In this document: positions 1 to 8,556 of the stretch, one piece after another
Numbering within the stretch: position 1 is the stretch's first letter
How the letters are laid out: every line of letters starts with the position of its first letter
Source of the DNA: an uncultured Bacteroidales bacterium
GTDB lineage: Bacteria; Bacteroidota; Bacteroidia; Bacteroidales; Bacteroidaceae
Assembly: GCA_945787885.1 (NCBI GenBank)
Contig: CALZJF010000013.1
Coordinates: 1-58,417 of the forward strand
Direction of reading: 5' to 3'
DNA length: 58,417 nucleotides
Program-made: the position numbers and the translations under genes
Notes under the pieces: generated by a model
What the model was told of the DNA's origin: nothing
Seen by the model: only the letters and a program-made list of their open reading frames with translations
The model's database searches: none

Positions 1-53
1 CAAGTAAAACAGAAACACTGCCTTACATTGAAAACTAATTTATAGAACCTACC
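1..53 (+). mobile_element. MITE copy 1 (right end only)
   Basis: The window opens inside this element. The visible 53 bp match the right end of the six complete copies and finish in GAACCTACC, followed by TAAA, which fits the 4-bp A/T-rich target duplication seen elsewhere. The left part lies outside the window. The end of the element is 14 bp from the GTG start of the MATE gene, so the element forms most of that gene's visible upstream region. Confidence 0.85.
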
Positions 54-67
54 TAAAAAAAACTACC

Positions 68-1378
68 GTGCACAGACGCATCCTCTCCATCACCATCCCC
101 TCCATCGTCAGCAATATCACGGTGCCGCTGCTCGGACTTGCTGACACCGCCATCACGGGGCATCTCGGCAGTGCCGCCTATATGGCAGCCATAGCCATCG
201 GCACCTCGGTGTTCTCCACCTGCTACTGGATATTCTCCTTCCTGCGAATGGCCACTGGCGGACTGACGGCACAGCGCTTCGGAGCCTCCGACTGGAGCGG
301 CGCACGCCTGTGCCTGAAGCGAGCCATGCTGGTGGCGCTCGGGGTGAGCGCTGGCATCCTGCTCCTCCAACAGCCCCTCGCCACATTCGCACTGAACCTG
401 ACGGACGCTTCGGGCGAGGTGCGCACGCTCGCGCTCCTCTATTTCCGCATCTTGGTATGGGGCGCGCCTGCCAGTCTCGCGCTCTTTGCCCTCAACGGGT
501 GGTTCATCGGCATGCAAGATGCCCGCTCACCGATGTGGGTGGCACTCACGCAGAACGTTGTGAATGTGGCGCTGAGTGCGGGCCTCGTCTTCGGCGCAGG
601 CTGGCGCATTGAGGGTGTGGCCACGGGTACGCTCGTCGCACAGTGGACGGGCTGTGCGCTGGCTGCCACGCTGGCTCTCCGCCGCTACCGACGGCTCCGC
701 CTGCAGGCAGACGGCAGGCGGATTGAACGCGTCACGTGGAGACGCTATTTCAGCGTCGGACGCGACATCTTCTTCCGCACGCTTTGCCTCGTCAGCGTCA
801 TGTTCTCCTTCACCATCTTTGGCGCACGCATGGGCGAAACGGTGCTGGCAGCCAATGCCATACTCATGCAGTTTTTCCTCTTCGTCAGCTATTTCATGGA
901 CGGCTTTGCCTATGCTGGCGAGGCTCTGGGCGGACGTTTCTTGGGGAGCGGCGAGCGCGGAGCCTTTAGGGTGCTACATCGCGCCCTCTTCGTCTGGGGC
1001 ATTGCCATGGCGGGCCTGTTCACCCTCTTCTTCGCTCTTGCCGGCGAGGGAGCAATCGGTATGCTGACGAATGTTGAGGCGGTGCGTCAGGGTGCCGTGC
1101 GCCTGTTGCCCGTGGCGATAGCCGTGCCCTTTGTCAGCATCGCCACCTTCATCTACGATGGGCTCTTCATCGGCATTACCGCCACGCGCGAGATGTTTCT
1201 GAGCACCGCCGTTGGCACACTTGGCTATTTCGCCCTCACGGCCCTCTGTGCCGACCTGCCGCTGATGCCTCCCGCATGCTGGCTTTGGGCCGCCTTCCTG
1301 CTTTACCTCGCCCTTCGCGGCAGCGTTCAGGCGTGCCTGCTGCCAAGAATAGTCAGGAGGAAGTTCCCGGAGGGATGA
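68..1378 (+). CDS. MATE family efflux transporter
   Basis: Predicted inner-membrane antiporter of the MATE family (436 aa), which exports cationic drugs or metabolites using an H+ or Na+ gradient. The N-terminus has the family pattern IPSIVSNITVPLLGLADTA followed by ITGHLG, and about twelve hydrophobic segments in two halves are visible. The GTG start places this motif at the expected distance from residue 1, and no ATG precedes it. A MITE end lies 14 bp upstream, so native regulation may have been displaced. It converges with an ATPase/nuclease gene across a shared hairpin at 1417-1454. The substrate cannot be predicted. Confidence 0.9.
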   Translation: MHRRILSITIPSIVSNITVPLLGLADTAITGHLGSAAYMAAIAIGTSVFSTCYWIFSFLRMATGGLTAQRFGASDWSGARLCLKRAMLVALGVSAGILLLQQPLATFALNLTDASGEVRTLALLYFRILVWGAPASLALFALNGWFIGMQDARSPMWVALTQNVVNVALSAGLVFGAGWRIEGVATGTLVAQWTGCALAATLALRRYRRLRLQADGRRIERVTWRRYFSVGRDIFFRTLCLVSVMFSFTIFGARMGETVLAANAILMQFFLFVSYFMDGFAYAGEALGGRFLGSGERGAFRVLHRALFVWGIAMAGLFTLFFALAGEGAIGMLTNVEAVRQGAVRLLPVAIAVPFVSIATFIYDGLFIGITATREMFLSTAVGTLGYFALTALCADLPLMPPACWLWAAFLLYLALRGSVQACLLPRIVRRKFPEG

Positions 1379-1416
1379 GGCGTTGCATTTATAAAGCATT
1401 TTGCATAGATAAAAGT

Positions 1417-1459
1417 AAGGGGTGTCCTGTACGAAACGTACGGAACACCCCTTTTGCGC
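1417..1459. terminator. Bidirectional terminator between MATE and ATPase genes
   Basis: Hairpin with outer arms AAGGGGTGT and ACACCCCTT and an inner perfect stem GTACG-AAA-CGTAC, followed by TTTTG on the plus strand. It lies between two convergent genes and can serve both. Confidence 0.75.
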
Positions 1460-1478
1460 TTGCTGCTTCAGCCGTGTG

Positions 1479-3074
1479 TCAGTTTTTCTCAAGCCGTTCG
1501 ATCTTGCAGGTGTGCTGCTTCGTGGCTTTGTCGTAGTTGATGCCCACGAGGAGCATATCGCCTGCATATTCCGCTATCTTCGTCGGATGATTCTTTCGCT
1601 TTATCTGGGCGATGGCAGTGTCGGCAGAATGGCTGAACTTGAGTTCGATGATGAGCGCGGGCTTCGCGACATGGCGGCGCGGAATCATGACGAGGTCGGC
1701 GTAGCCCTTGCCCGTGGCATATTCGCGATGGACGATGTATTCATTGCGCGCCCAAATGTAGGCGATGGTGAGCACGCAGGCGAGCGAGTTCTCATCGTTA
1801 TAGGAGAGAATGCTGGTGTTTTCGTCGTGTGCGCGGTCGATGGCCCGTGCCACTGCCTCTTCGTTGCCCGCCGTGGTGGCTTCGAGGAGGGATTTGGAGT
1901 CTTGAATGGTCTTGGCAACAGACACCCACGACGTGGCTTTAATGGCTTTGTTCATCTCGTCGGCCACCTCCTTGTTGGGGATATAGCACACTTGGTGCTC
2001 ATAGTCATAGGTGAGATAACCAAGGTGTATCAATACGGTGAGAACATCATCTTTGCTTCTTACGATGCGCATGTCGTTGAGAAATCCCGTCGTATCAACA
2101 TCCACGTGCTCTCCTGCAAGCATACGGATGATGTCGTCCTTCAGACCTTCGAAGTTCATCTCGATGTAAGTCTTCACCGAGTCGTAGGCACTGGTGGTAG
2201 TCCAGTAGCTTTGGCAAGAACCGCGCTTCAGGGCTTTCATGACGGAGTAAGGATTGTAGATTGACGGCTCACGCCCGATGATATATCCGTCATACCACAT
2301 TTTTAGAGTCTCCAGGTTGAAATCTTTCCTGTCAGCACCATGCCGCCTTGCTAAAGCCTCCACCTCCTCTCTTGTGAAGCCATAGCAGGATGCTAAGAAG
2401 GCAGGATCTACCATTGAATATTCGCAGAAATTATTTAGTGCCGATTCTGTGTCGTATTTCTTGATGGGCAGAATGCCCGTGAGATAGGCTCCGGCAAAGA
2501 CTCTGCTTGAACTGAATCCCTTGAAGAGGCGTCGCAGCAAATCTACGTATGCCGTGGTGATTTGCGTGTCGTCGCCCATTTCCCGCAATATGGCATCCCA
2601 TTCGTCAATGATCATCATGAAGTGTTCGCCCGTGCTTTCGCTGATGCTGCAGAGCACATCCATCAGGTCGTCGTCTTCCCGTCTCGTAATCTGTGGGAAC
2701 TCTGCTAAAATATCATTGATGACTTGGGCTTGCATTCGCCTGACAATGTCTCGTTCCCCTCTGTATTTGGTGGTGAACTCGGTCATGTCGAGGCATATCA
2801 CATAGTACTTGTTGAGGTGCGCCTCAAACGACTCAGCCTTTTCTGCCTCCAAACCCTTGAACAGCTCTCTCGAATCGCACGATTTGTCATAGTAGGCACA
2901 CAGCATCTTCGCCGCCATCGACTTGCCAAAGCGGCGGCAGCGCGTCACGCAACTATAGCAATCCTCGGTATTGAGTGTGGCGTTGATGAGGGGTATGAGT
3001 GAAGTCTTGTCAACGTATTCCTGATTGACAATTTTTCTGAAAGCCAGATTGCCTTGGTTGATATATCTGCCCAT
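1479..3074 (-). CDS. AAA-ATPase-like / PD-(D/E)XK protein, trailing copy
   Basis: 531 aa, of the large Bacteroidales family that joins an N-terminal AAA-ATPase-like domain to a C-terminal PD-(D/E)XK nuclease-like domain (the DUF1703-type architecture). The P-loop region reads CRRFGKS (about residue 45-55), Walker B reads MIIDEWD, and the nuclease signature is D(x)n ELK near residue 480 (YADLV...IIELK). The family's biological role is not established. It lies 97 bp behind a sister gene. The C-terminal ~139 codons (1479-1895) and the ATPase core (about 2455-2960) are almost identical in DNA to the sister, whereas 1896-2454 is strongly divergent. The region aligning with the sister's -7 box reads TATCATTC, so this copy probably has no promoter of its own. 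Confidence 0.85.
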   Translation of the reverse strand: MGRYINQGNLAFRKIVNQEYVDKTSLIPLINATLNTEDCYSCVTRCRRFGKSMAAKMLCAYYDKSCDSRELFKGLEAEKAESFEAHLNKYYVICLDMTEFTTKYRGERDIVRRMQAQVINDILAEFPQITRREDDDLMDVLCSISESTGEHFMMIIDEWDAILREMGDDTQITTAYVDLLRRLFKGFSSSRVFAGAYLTGILPIKKYDTESALNNFCEYSMVDPAFLASCYGFTREEVEALARRHGADRKDFNLETLKMWYDGYIIGREPSIYNPYSVMKALKRGSCQSYWTTTSAYDSVKTYIEMNFEGLKDDIIRMLAGEHVDVDTTGFLNDMRIVRSKDDVLTVLIHLGYLTYDYEHQVCYIPNKEVADEMNKAIKATSWVSVAKTIQDSKSLLEATTAGNEEAVARAIDRAHDENTSILSYNDENSLACVLTIAYIWARNEYIVHREYATGKGYADLVMIPRRHVAKPALIIELKFSHSADTAIAQIKRKNHPTKIAEYAGDMLLVGINYDKATKQHTCKIERLEKN

Positions 3075-3171
3075 GAGAATGATACGAAAGAGTGTGGAAA
3101 AATGGTGTGTGATGAGGAATGAATGTCAGTAGAACGTGGACTTTTGCCTCCCCCAATCCTTCAGCCGTGTG

Positions 3172-4752
3172 TCAGTTTTTCTCAAGTCGTTCGATCTTGC
3201 AGGTGTGCTGCTTCGTGGCTTTGTCGTAGTTGATGCCCACGAGGAGCATATCGCCTGCATATTCCGCTATCTTCGTCGGATGATTCTTTCGCTTTATCTG
3301 GGCGATGGCAGTGTCGGCAGAATGGCTGAACTTGAGTTCGATGATGAGCGCGGGCTTCGCGACATGGCGGCGCGGAATCATGACGAGGTCGGCGTAGCCC
3401 TTGCCCGTGGCATATTCGCGATGGACGATGTATTCATTGCGCGCCCAAATGTAGGCGATGGTGAGCACGCAGGCGAGCGAGTTCTCATCGTTATAGGAGA
3501 GAATGCTGGTGTTTTCGTCGTGTGCGCGGTCGATGGCCCGTGCCACTGCCTCTTCGTTGCCCGCCGTGGTGGCTTCGAGGAGGGATTGGGAGTTCTCCAA
3601 TGTCTTTGCCAGTTGCCACCAACTCGTGGTGGTGACGGCATTGTTCATTTCGTCTGCCACTTCCTTGTTCGGGATGTAGCATTTGTAGGTGGTGCGGTCG
3701 TATGCCAAGTAGCCAAGATGAATCAGCACGGTGAGGACATCGTTCTTGCTGTTTATCACCCGCATATCGTTCTGGAAACTTGTAGTAATCACGGGGACGC
3801 TCTCTCCTGCGAGCATACGGATGATGTCGTCTTTCAGACCATCGAAATTCATTTGTATATAAGTCTTCACCGAGTCGAAAGCCCCCGTTGTCGCCCAATA
3901 GCTCTGATACCATTCGTTGTCAATGGCTCTCATCACGGAATAGGGGTTGAAGATATGCGCTTCGCCTCCAATGCGATAACCGTCATACCATCGCTCCATT
4001 TCCGTGATGTCCATGCCGTGTTTCCTGCATAAAGCCTCCACTTCCGCGTGGGTGAAGCCGAGGGCAGCAGCCATCTTGCCGGGACTGATCATTGAATACT
4101 CACGGAAATTGTTGAGCGCCGACTCGGTATTGTATTTCTTGATGGGCAGAATGCCCGTGAGATAGGCTCCGGCAAAGACTCTGCTTGAACTGAATCCCTT
4201 GAAGAGGCGTCGCAGCAAATCTACGTATGCCGTGGTGATTTGCGTGTCGTCGCCCATTTCCCGCAATATGGCATCCCATTCGTCAATGATCATCATGAAG
4301 TGTTCGCCCGTGCTTTCGCTGATGCTGCAGAGCACATCCATCAGGTCGTCGTCTTCCCGTCTCGTAATCTGTGGGAACTCTGCTAAAATATCATTGATGA
4401 CTTGGGCTTGCATTCGCCTGACAATGTCTCGTTCCCCTCTGTATTTGGTGGTGAACTCGGTCATGTCGAGGCATATCACATAGTACTTGTTGAGGTGCGC
4501 CTCAAACGACTCAGCCTTTTCTGCCTCCAAACCCTTGAACAGCTCTCTCGAATCGCACGATTTGTCATAGTAGGCACACAGCATCTTCGCCGCCATCGAC
4601 TTGCCAAAGCGGCGGCAGCGCGTCACGCAACTATAACGTTTTTCGGTGTTGAGTGTGGCGTTGATGAGGGGTATGAGTGAAGTCTTGTCAACATATTCGT
4701 GAGCGATGATGTCGCTGAAATCACTATTGCCTAAATTGATATATCTGCCCAT
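3172..4752 (-). CDS. AAA-ATPase-like / PD-(D/E)XK protein, leading copy
   Basis: 526 aa, same two-domain architecture as the neighbour: P-loop CRRFGKS, Walker B MIIDEWD and a C-terminal D...ELK nuclease signature. I chose the ATG at 4752 because the sister begins with the same MGRYIN; a longer in-frame start exists at 4914 but its extension does not look coding. The -7 box TATTTTTG lies 46 bp upstream on this strand. This gene is promoter-proximal in the pair. The central block (about 3589-4132), which links ATPase and nuclease, differs from the sister while both flanks match. The cellular target is unknown; defence, mobile or stress roles are all possible. Confidence 0.85.
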   Translation of the reverse strand: MGRYINLGNSDFSDIIAHEYVDKTSLIPLINATLNTEKRYSCVTRCRRFGKSMAAKMLCAYYDKSCDSRELFKGLEAEKAESFEAHLNKYYVICLDMTEFTTKYRGERDIVRRMQAQVINDILAEFPQITRREDDDLMDVLCSISESTGEHFMMIIDEWDAILREMGDDTQITTAYVDLLRRLFKGFSSSRVFAGAYLTGILPIKKYNTESALNNFREYSMISPGKMAAALGFTHAEVEALCRKHGMDITEMERWYDGYRIGGEAHIFNPYSVMRAIDNEWYQSYWATTGAFDSVKTYIQMNFDGLKDDIIRMLAGESVPVITTSFQNDMRVINSKNDVLTVLIHLGYLAYDRTTYKCYIPNKEVADEMNNAVTTTSWWQLAKTLENSQSLLEATTAGNEEAVARAIDRAHDENTSILSYNDENSLACVLTIAYIWARNEYIVHREYATGKGYADLVMIPRRHVAKPALIIELKFSHSADTAIAQIKRKNHPTKIAEYAGDMLLVGINYDKATKQHTCKIERLEKN

Positions 4753-4797
4753 GATATTTTTGGTTGGTTGCAAGAGAGATAAGCCCATAATTCGCAG

Positions 4798-4805
4798 CAA
4801 AAATA
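4798..4805 (-). promoter_or_regulatory. -7 box of the leading ATPase/nuclease gene
   Basis: Minus-strand TATTTTTG fits the Bacteroidota TAnnTTTG box. No clear TTTG is seen at -33. The aligned site before the trailing copy (3077-3084) reads TATCATTC, so the box is lost there. Confidence 0.5.
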
Positions 4806-5186
4806 CGAAAAAGCGTGGAAAAGTGATGACTTTTGGGGAAAGAATGTCGGAAGAATGTGGTTTTAGCACAGCGTTTAATAGGAATGAGCGTCCTGTTGCA
4901 GCATAGAGGCGCATTGCATGGAGGCTGGCTTTCTATGCGAAAATCCGTATTCTTCATGTCTTCTGTGAAATAGTGCCTGTCGTGCCCCTTTTTTCTCATG
5001 CCCTTCGTATCTCCTATATATATAGATGAGTAGGGGCGTGGGAAAAGTGGGGACATGAATCTCTGCAATGCGAGTTTTTATTGGCAGAAACACCCAAGAG
5101 CAAAGATAAGATTGGTCAATTATGGTCACTTTTATGCTAAAATTGCGCTAAAATGGCACATTTTTGCAAAAAACTCATCAAAGAAT

Positions 5187-5218
5187 GTTGGAGAAAACGC
5201 AATAAAAACATACTTTTG
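5187..5218 (+). promoter_or_regulatory. Promoter of the SusC/SusD operon
   Basis: GTTG (-33 type) at 5187-5190, a 20-nt spacer, then TACTTTTG at 5211-5218. This predicts a leader of about 155 nt before the SusC ATG. The leader shows no recognisable riboswitch. Confidence 0.65.
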
Positions 5219-5382
5219 CCACCGAAAATCTTGATAACCTTGATAAGAATGGCTAACGCGACCCCTTTCTTTTCACCCTTGTTTTTCTGAATTTATTGCA
5301 CGCTGCATGCCTCTGTATAGCGAATGTTGCAGCAGAGGTGTGTGGCAAAGACAACACACATACACACTAATTCATCACTAAT

Positions 5383-8300
5383 ATGATTAAACGTATAAAG
5401 ACTGTCAGCATTATGCTGCTCCTCATGGGTCTTCCCGCAGGCGCAGCATACGCAGAGAGCTCTCTCGTAGAGACTGTCGAAATCGTACAGCAGACCAGTG
5501 CCGCTACGGGTACTGTAGTAGATGCCACCGGCGAACCCCTTACCGGCGCTTCCGTCGTTGTAAAGGGAACTACTAAGGGCGCCATGGTGGATGGCGAAGG
5601 CAAATTCTCCATCTCGGGCGTTCGGGGGGGGCAAATTTTGCATATCTCATTTATAGGATACGCCTCTCAAGACGTAAAATGGGAAGGACAACCCCTTAAC
5701 ATCGTACTTGAGGAAGATAACAATACCCTCAACGAGGTTGTTGTAACCGCTCTTGGTATCAAGCGTCAGGCGCGTTCGCTGGGTTATTCTACTACAAGTG
5801 TGAGCGGTGAGGACTTTGCTATGGCTCGCGACCTTAACGTGGGTAATGCACTCTCTGGTAAAGTGGCCGGTGTAAGCGTCAGCGGAAACTCTACTGGTTC
5901 CGGTGGTTCTTCGCGTGTTATTATTCGTGGTGCCGCCTCTTTGACTGGAAACAATATGCCTCTCTACGTCATTGACGGCGTACCTTATGATAATACTAAC
6001 CAGGGCTCCGCAGGAACTTGGGGAGGTATGGACCTCGGCGACGGTTTGAGCAACATCAACCCTGATGACATTGAGAGCATGCAGGTGCTCAAGGGTGCTG
6101 CTGCATCTGCCCTCTACGGTTTCCGTGGAGGTAATGGCGCTATTCTGATTACCACCAAGAGCGGTAAGAAGGGTAAGCCCATGAGCATTGAGTTCAACAA
6201 CAATATTACTTTCAACAAAATTTACGACTACCGCGATTTCCAGACTGTTTATGGACAGGGAACCGACGGTAAGCGTCCTACTACTGCTGATGCAGCTAAA
6301 GAAACCGAGACCAGCAACTGGGGTGAGGTGATGCAGGGACAAAAAGCTGTGAACTGGCTCGGCAATGAATATGCTTATAATTACGTAAATAACTGGAATA
6401 ACTTCTATCGCACGGGTATTGATGAGACTGCCAGCGTGAGCATCAGCGGTGCAAGCGATAAGGTCCAGTATCGTTTCGGCGTGACGAATTTGGCACAGAA
6501 GGGTATTCTGCCCAACTCAGGACTGAGCCAGCAGACTATCTCTATGAACACTACTTATGACATTCTGAAGAACCTTCACTTGAATGTCACTGCCAACTAT
6601 GTGTTCGACAAGAGCAAGGGCCGTTCAAACCTCTCTGATGGTAATGGTAATACCAACGCCTCGTTGCTCTATCATGCCAATTCCTTCGATATTCGTTGGA
6701 TGAAGGGTGATGGTGAATGGGGAACGAATGCCGATGGTTCTGAAATGATTTCGGGTAATAACGTTTATTTCAACAACCCTTATTGGCTGCAGTATCGTAA
6801 GACGAACGACATGAACCGCAACCGTCTGACGGGTGCCATGAATCTTCGTTGGGATATCACTGACTGGCTCTATGTGCAGGGTGCCGTTCAGCGCGATGGA
6901 TATAACTACGACTTCAAGCAGGTGCAGCCCATTGGTGCAGCCGCTGACCCCGCAGGATGGATGTCGGAGTACGAGAAGAGCTACTCGGAAATGAACATCA
7001 ACTATCTCCTCGGTTTCAACAAGACTTGGGGCGATTGGAATGTTGACCTCAGCCTTGGCGGTAACCGTCAGCGCAACATCACCAAGGTCTTCTATGTGAC
7101 TGATGGTGGTCGCCCCTTCGTGGTTGATGGTCTTTGGAGTCCCAACAACCTTTCTGACAAGCGTTCGAAGAAGGAGTATAGCGAGTATCGTGTGAACTCT
7201 GTATATTTCACCGCAGACTTCGGATGGCGTAACCAAGTCTTCCTCAATGTCACCGGACGTAACGACTGGTTCTCCACTCTCGCTCCCGAAAGCAATAGTT
7301 ATTTCTATCCTTCCGTAACCCTCAGCTGGGTATTCTCTGACAGCTTCAAGCATGGCGAGAACTTCACTTTCGGAAAGCTCCGTGCAAGCTGGGCTTCAGC
7401 ATCTAATGGTACGAGTCCCTATCAGAACCTGCTGCTCTATAAGTTGCGCGACTACACCGTGAACGGACAGAACATGGTGACCCAAAACAACGGCAATCGT
7501 TATCCTAATGCCAACCTCAAGCCCGTGCGCATCACGGAATATGAAGTCGGTCTGAACCTCGCCTTCTTCAACAACCGCCTGAGCTTCGATATGGCTTACT
7601 ATGTGAAGAATACGAAGGACGATATCGCCGTCATCTCCACCAGTAGCACAAGCGGTTATAGCAGCATGGTTGCCAATGTCGGCGAAATCCGCAATGATGG
7701 TATCGAATTCATGGTAGATGCTACTCCCGTACGCACCTCCAACTTCACTTGGAATACCACTTTCAACTGCGCTTACAACAACTCTGAGGTGAAATATCTC
7801 GGTGAGGGCGTTGAACAGCTTTCGATTGATGGCGCATCTTCTCGTTCAGGAGGTGTTACTGTTCGTAACATCGTCGGTGAGCGCTACGGTATGCTCTACG
7901 GCTATAAGGCTAAACGTGACGAGAACGGCAATCTCCTGCTCAAGGATGGTCTGCCCCAGAGAGAGGAGACACAGTCCATACTCGGATGCGGCGTGTATAA
8001 GTTCACGGGTGGATGGCGTAATACTCTTACCTACAAGAACTTCAGCCTCGGATTCCTCCTCGACTTCAAGGCGGGTGCCAAGCTGTTCTCCGGAACGAAC
8101 CTCAGCCTTTATGGAAATGGTCTCCACAAGAACACGCTGGAGGGACGTCTTGGATTTGACGACCCCAATGCCAAGAATTTCGTGGCACAGGGTATCGATG
8201 AGGCCACAGGTCAGCCGAACACAGTTGCTGTGCGTGCTCAGGACTACTGGGGACAGTGGGGCGAAATTGGTGAAGAATTTACCTACAATGCCAGCTTCAT

Positions 8301-8532
8301 CAAACTCCGCGAGCTGACCTTCGGCTATGACTTCACCTCTCTCCTTCAGAACCAGAAGGTGGTTAAGGGGCTTAGTCTGAGTCTCGTAGCTCGCAATCTT
8401 TGGACCATCATGAAGCACACGCCCAATATCGATCCTGAGGCAGCCTACAACAACTCGAACGGACAGGGTCTTGAACTCAACGGTTACCCTGCAACCCGCA
8501 ACGTCGGTTTCAACCTCAATATTAAGTTCTAA
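5383..8532 (+). CDS. SusC/RagA-type TonB-dependent outer-membrane transporter
   Basis: 1049 aa; imports a ligand across the outer membrane with its SusD lid, driven by TonB. In order: signal peptide ending near AYAES; a carboxypeptidase-regulatory-like domain (TGTVVDATGEPLTGASV, about 40-115); the SusC signature with a TonB box near NEVVVTALG; a plug domain (about 125-260, with VIDGVPYDN and ALYGFRGGNGAILITTK); and a 22-strand-type barrel ending NLNIKF. The length is normal for SusC. SusD follows after 24 bp. No glycosidase, sulfatase or sigma/anti-sigma gene is adjacent, so this is not a typical polysaccharide locus; the ligand could be a protein, peptide or cofactor. Confidence 0.95.
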   Translation: MIKRIKTVSIMLLLMGLPAGAAYAESSLVETVEIVQQTSAATGTVVDATGEPLTGASVVVKGTTKGAMVDGEGKFSISGVRGGQILHISFIGYASQDVKWEGQPLNIVLEEDNNTLNEVVVTALGIKRQARSLGYSTTSVSGEDFAMARDLNVGNALSGKVAGVSVSGNSTGSGGSSRVIIRGAASLTGNNMPLYVIDGVPYDNTNQGSAGTWGGMDLGDGLSNINPDDIESMQVLKGAAASALYGFRGGNGAILITTKSGKKGKPMSIEFNNNITFNKIYDYRDFQTVYGQGTDGKRPTTADAAKETETSNWGEVMQGQKAVNWLGNEYAYNYVNNWNNFYRTGIDETASVSISGASDKVQYRFGVTNLAQKGILPNSGLSQQTISMNTTYDILKNLHLNVTANYVFDKSKGRSNLSDGNGNTNASLLYHANSFDIRWMKGDGEWGTNADGSEMISGNNVYFNNPYWLQYRKTNDMNRNRLTGAMNLRWDITDWLYVQGAVQRDGYNYDFKQVQPIGAAADPAGWMSEYEKSYSEMNINYLLGFNKTWGDWNVDLSLGGNRQRNITKVFYVTDGGRPFVVDGLWSPNNLSDKRSKKEYSEYRVNSVYFTADFGWRNQVFLNVTGRNDWFSTLAPESNSYFYPSVTLSWVFSDSFKHGENFTFGKLRASWASASNGTSPYQNLLLYKLRDYTVNGQNMVTQNNGNRYPNANLKPVRITEYEVGLNLAFFNNRLSFDMAYYVKNTKDDIAVISTSSTSGYSSMVANVGEIRNDGIEFMVDATPVRTSNFTWNTTFNCAYNNSEVKYLGEGVEQLSIDGASSRSGGVTVRNIVGERYGMLYGYKAKRDENGNLLLKDGLPQREETQSILGCGVYKFTGGWRNTLTYKNFSLGFLLDFKAGAKLFSGTNLSLYGNGLHKNTLEGRLGFDDPNAKNFVAQGIDEATGQPNTVAVRAQDYWGQWGEIGEEFTYNASFIKLRELTFGYDFTSLLQNQKVVKGLSLSLVARNLWTIMKHTPNIDPEAAYNNSNGQGLELNGYPATRNVGFNLNIKF

Positions 8533-8556
8533 GTACCGCTTATTCGTGAAATCAAT

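Noticed and set aside
1-53. MITE ends acting as rho-independent terminators
   Set aside because: The central stem is not followed by a T tract in either orientation, and target duplications explain the sequences as insertions.
4826-4847. A fifth 22-nt-period element near the leading ATPase promoter
   Set aside because: Only one TGATGA-CTTTTGGGG unit is present, with a 21-nt step and no leader or trailer.
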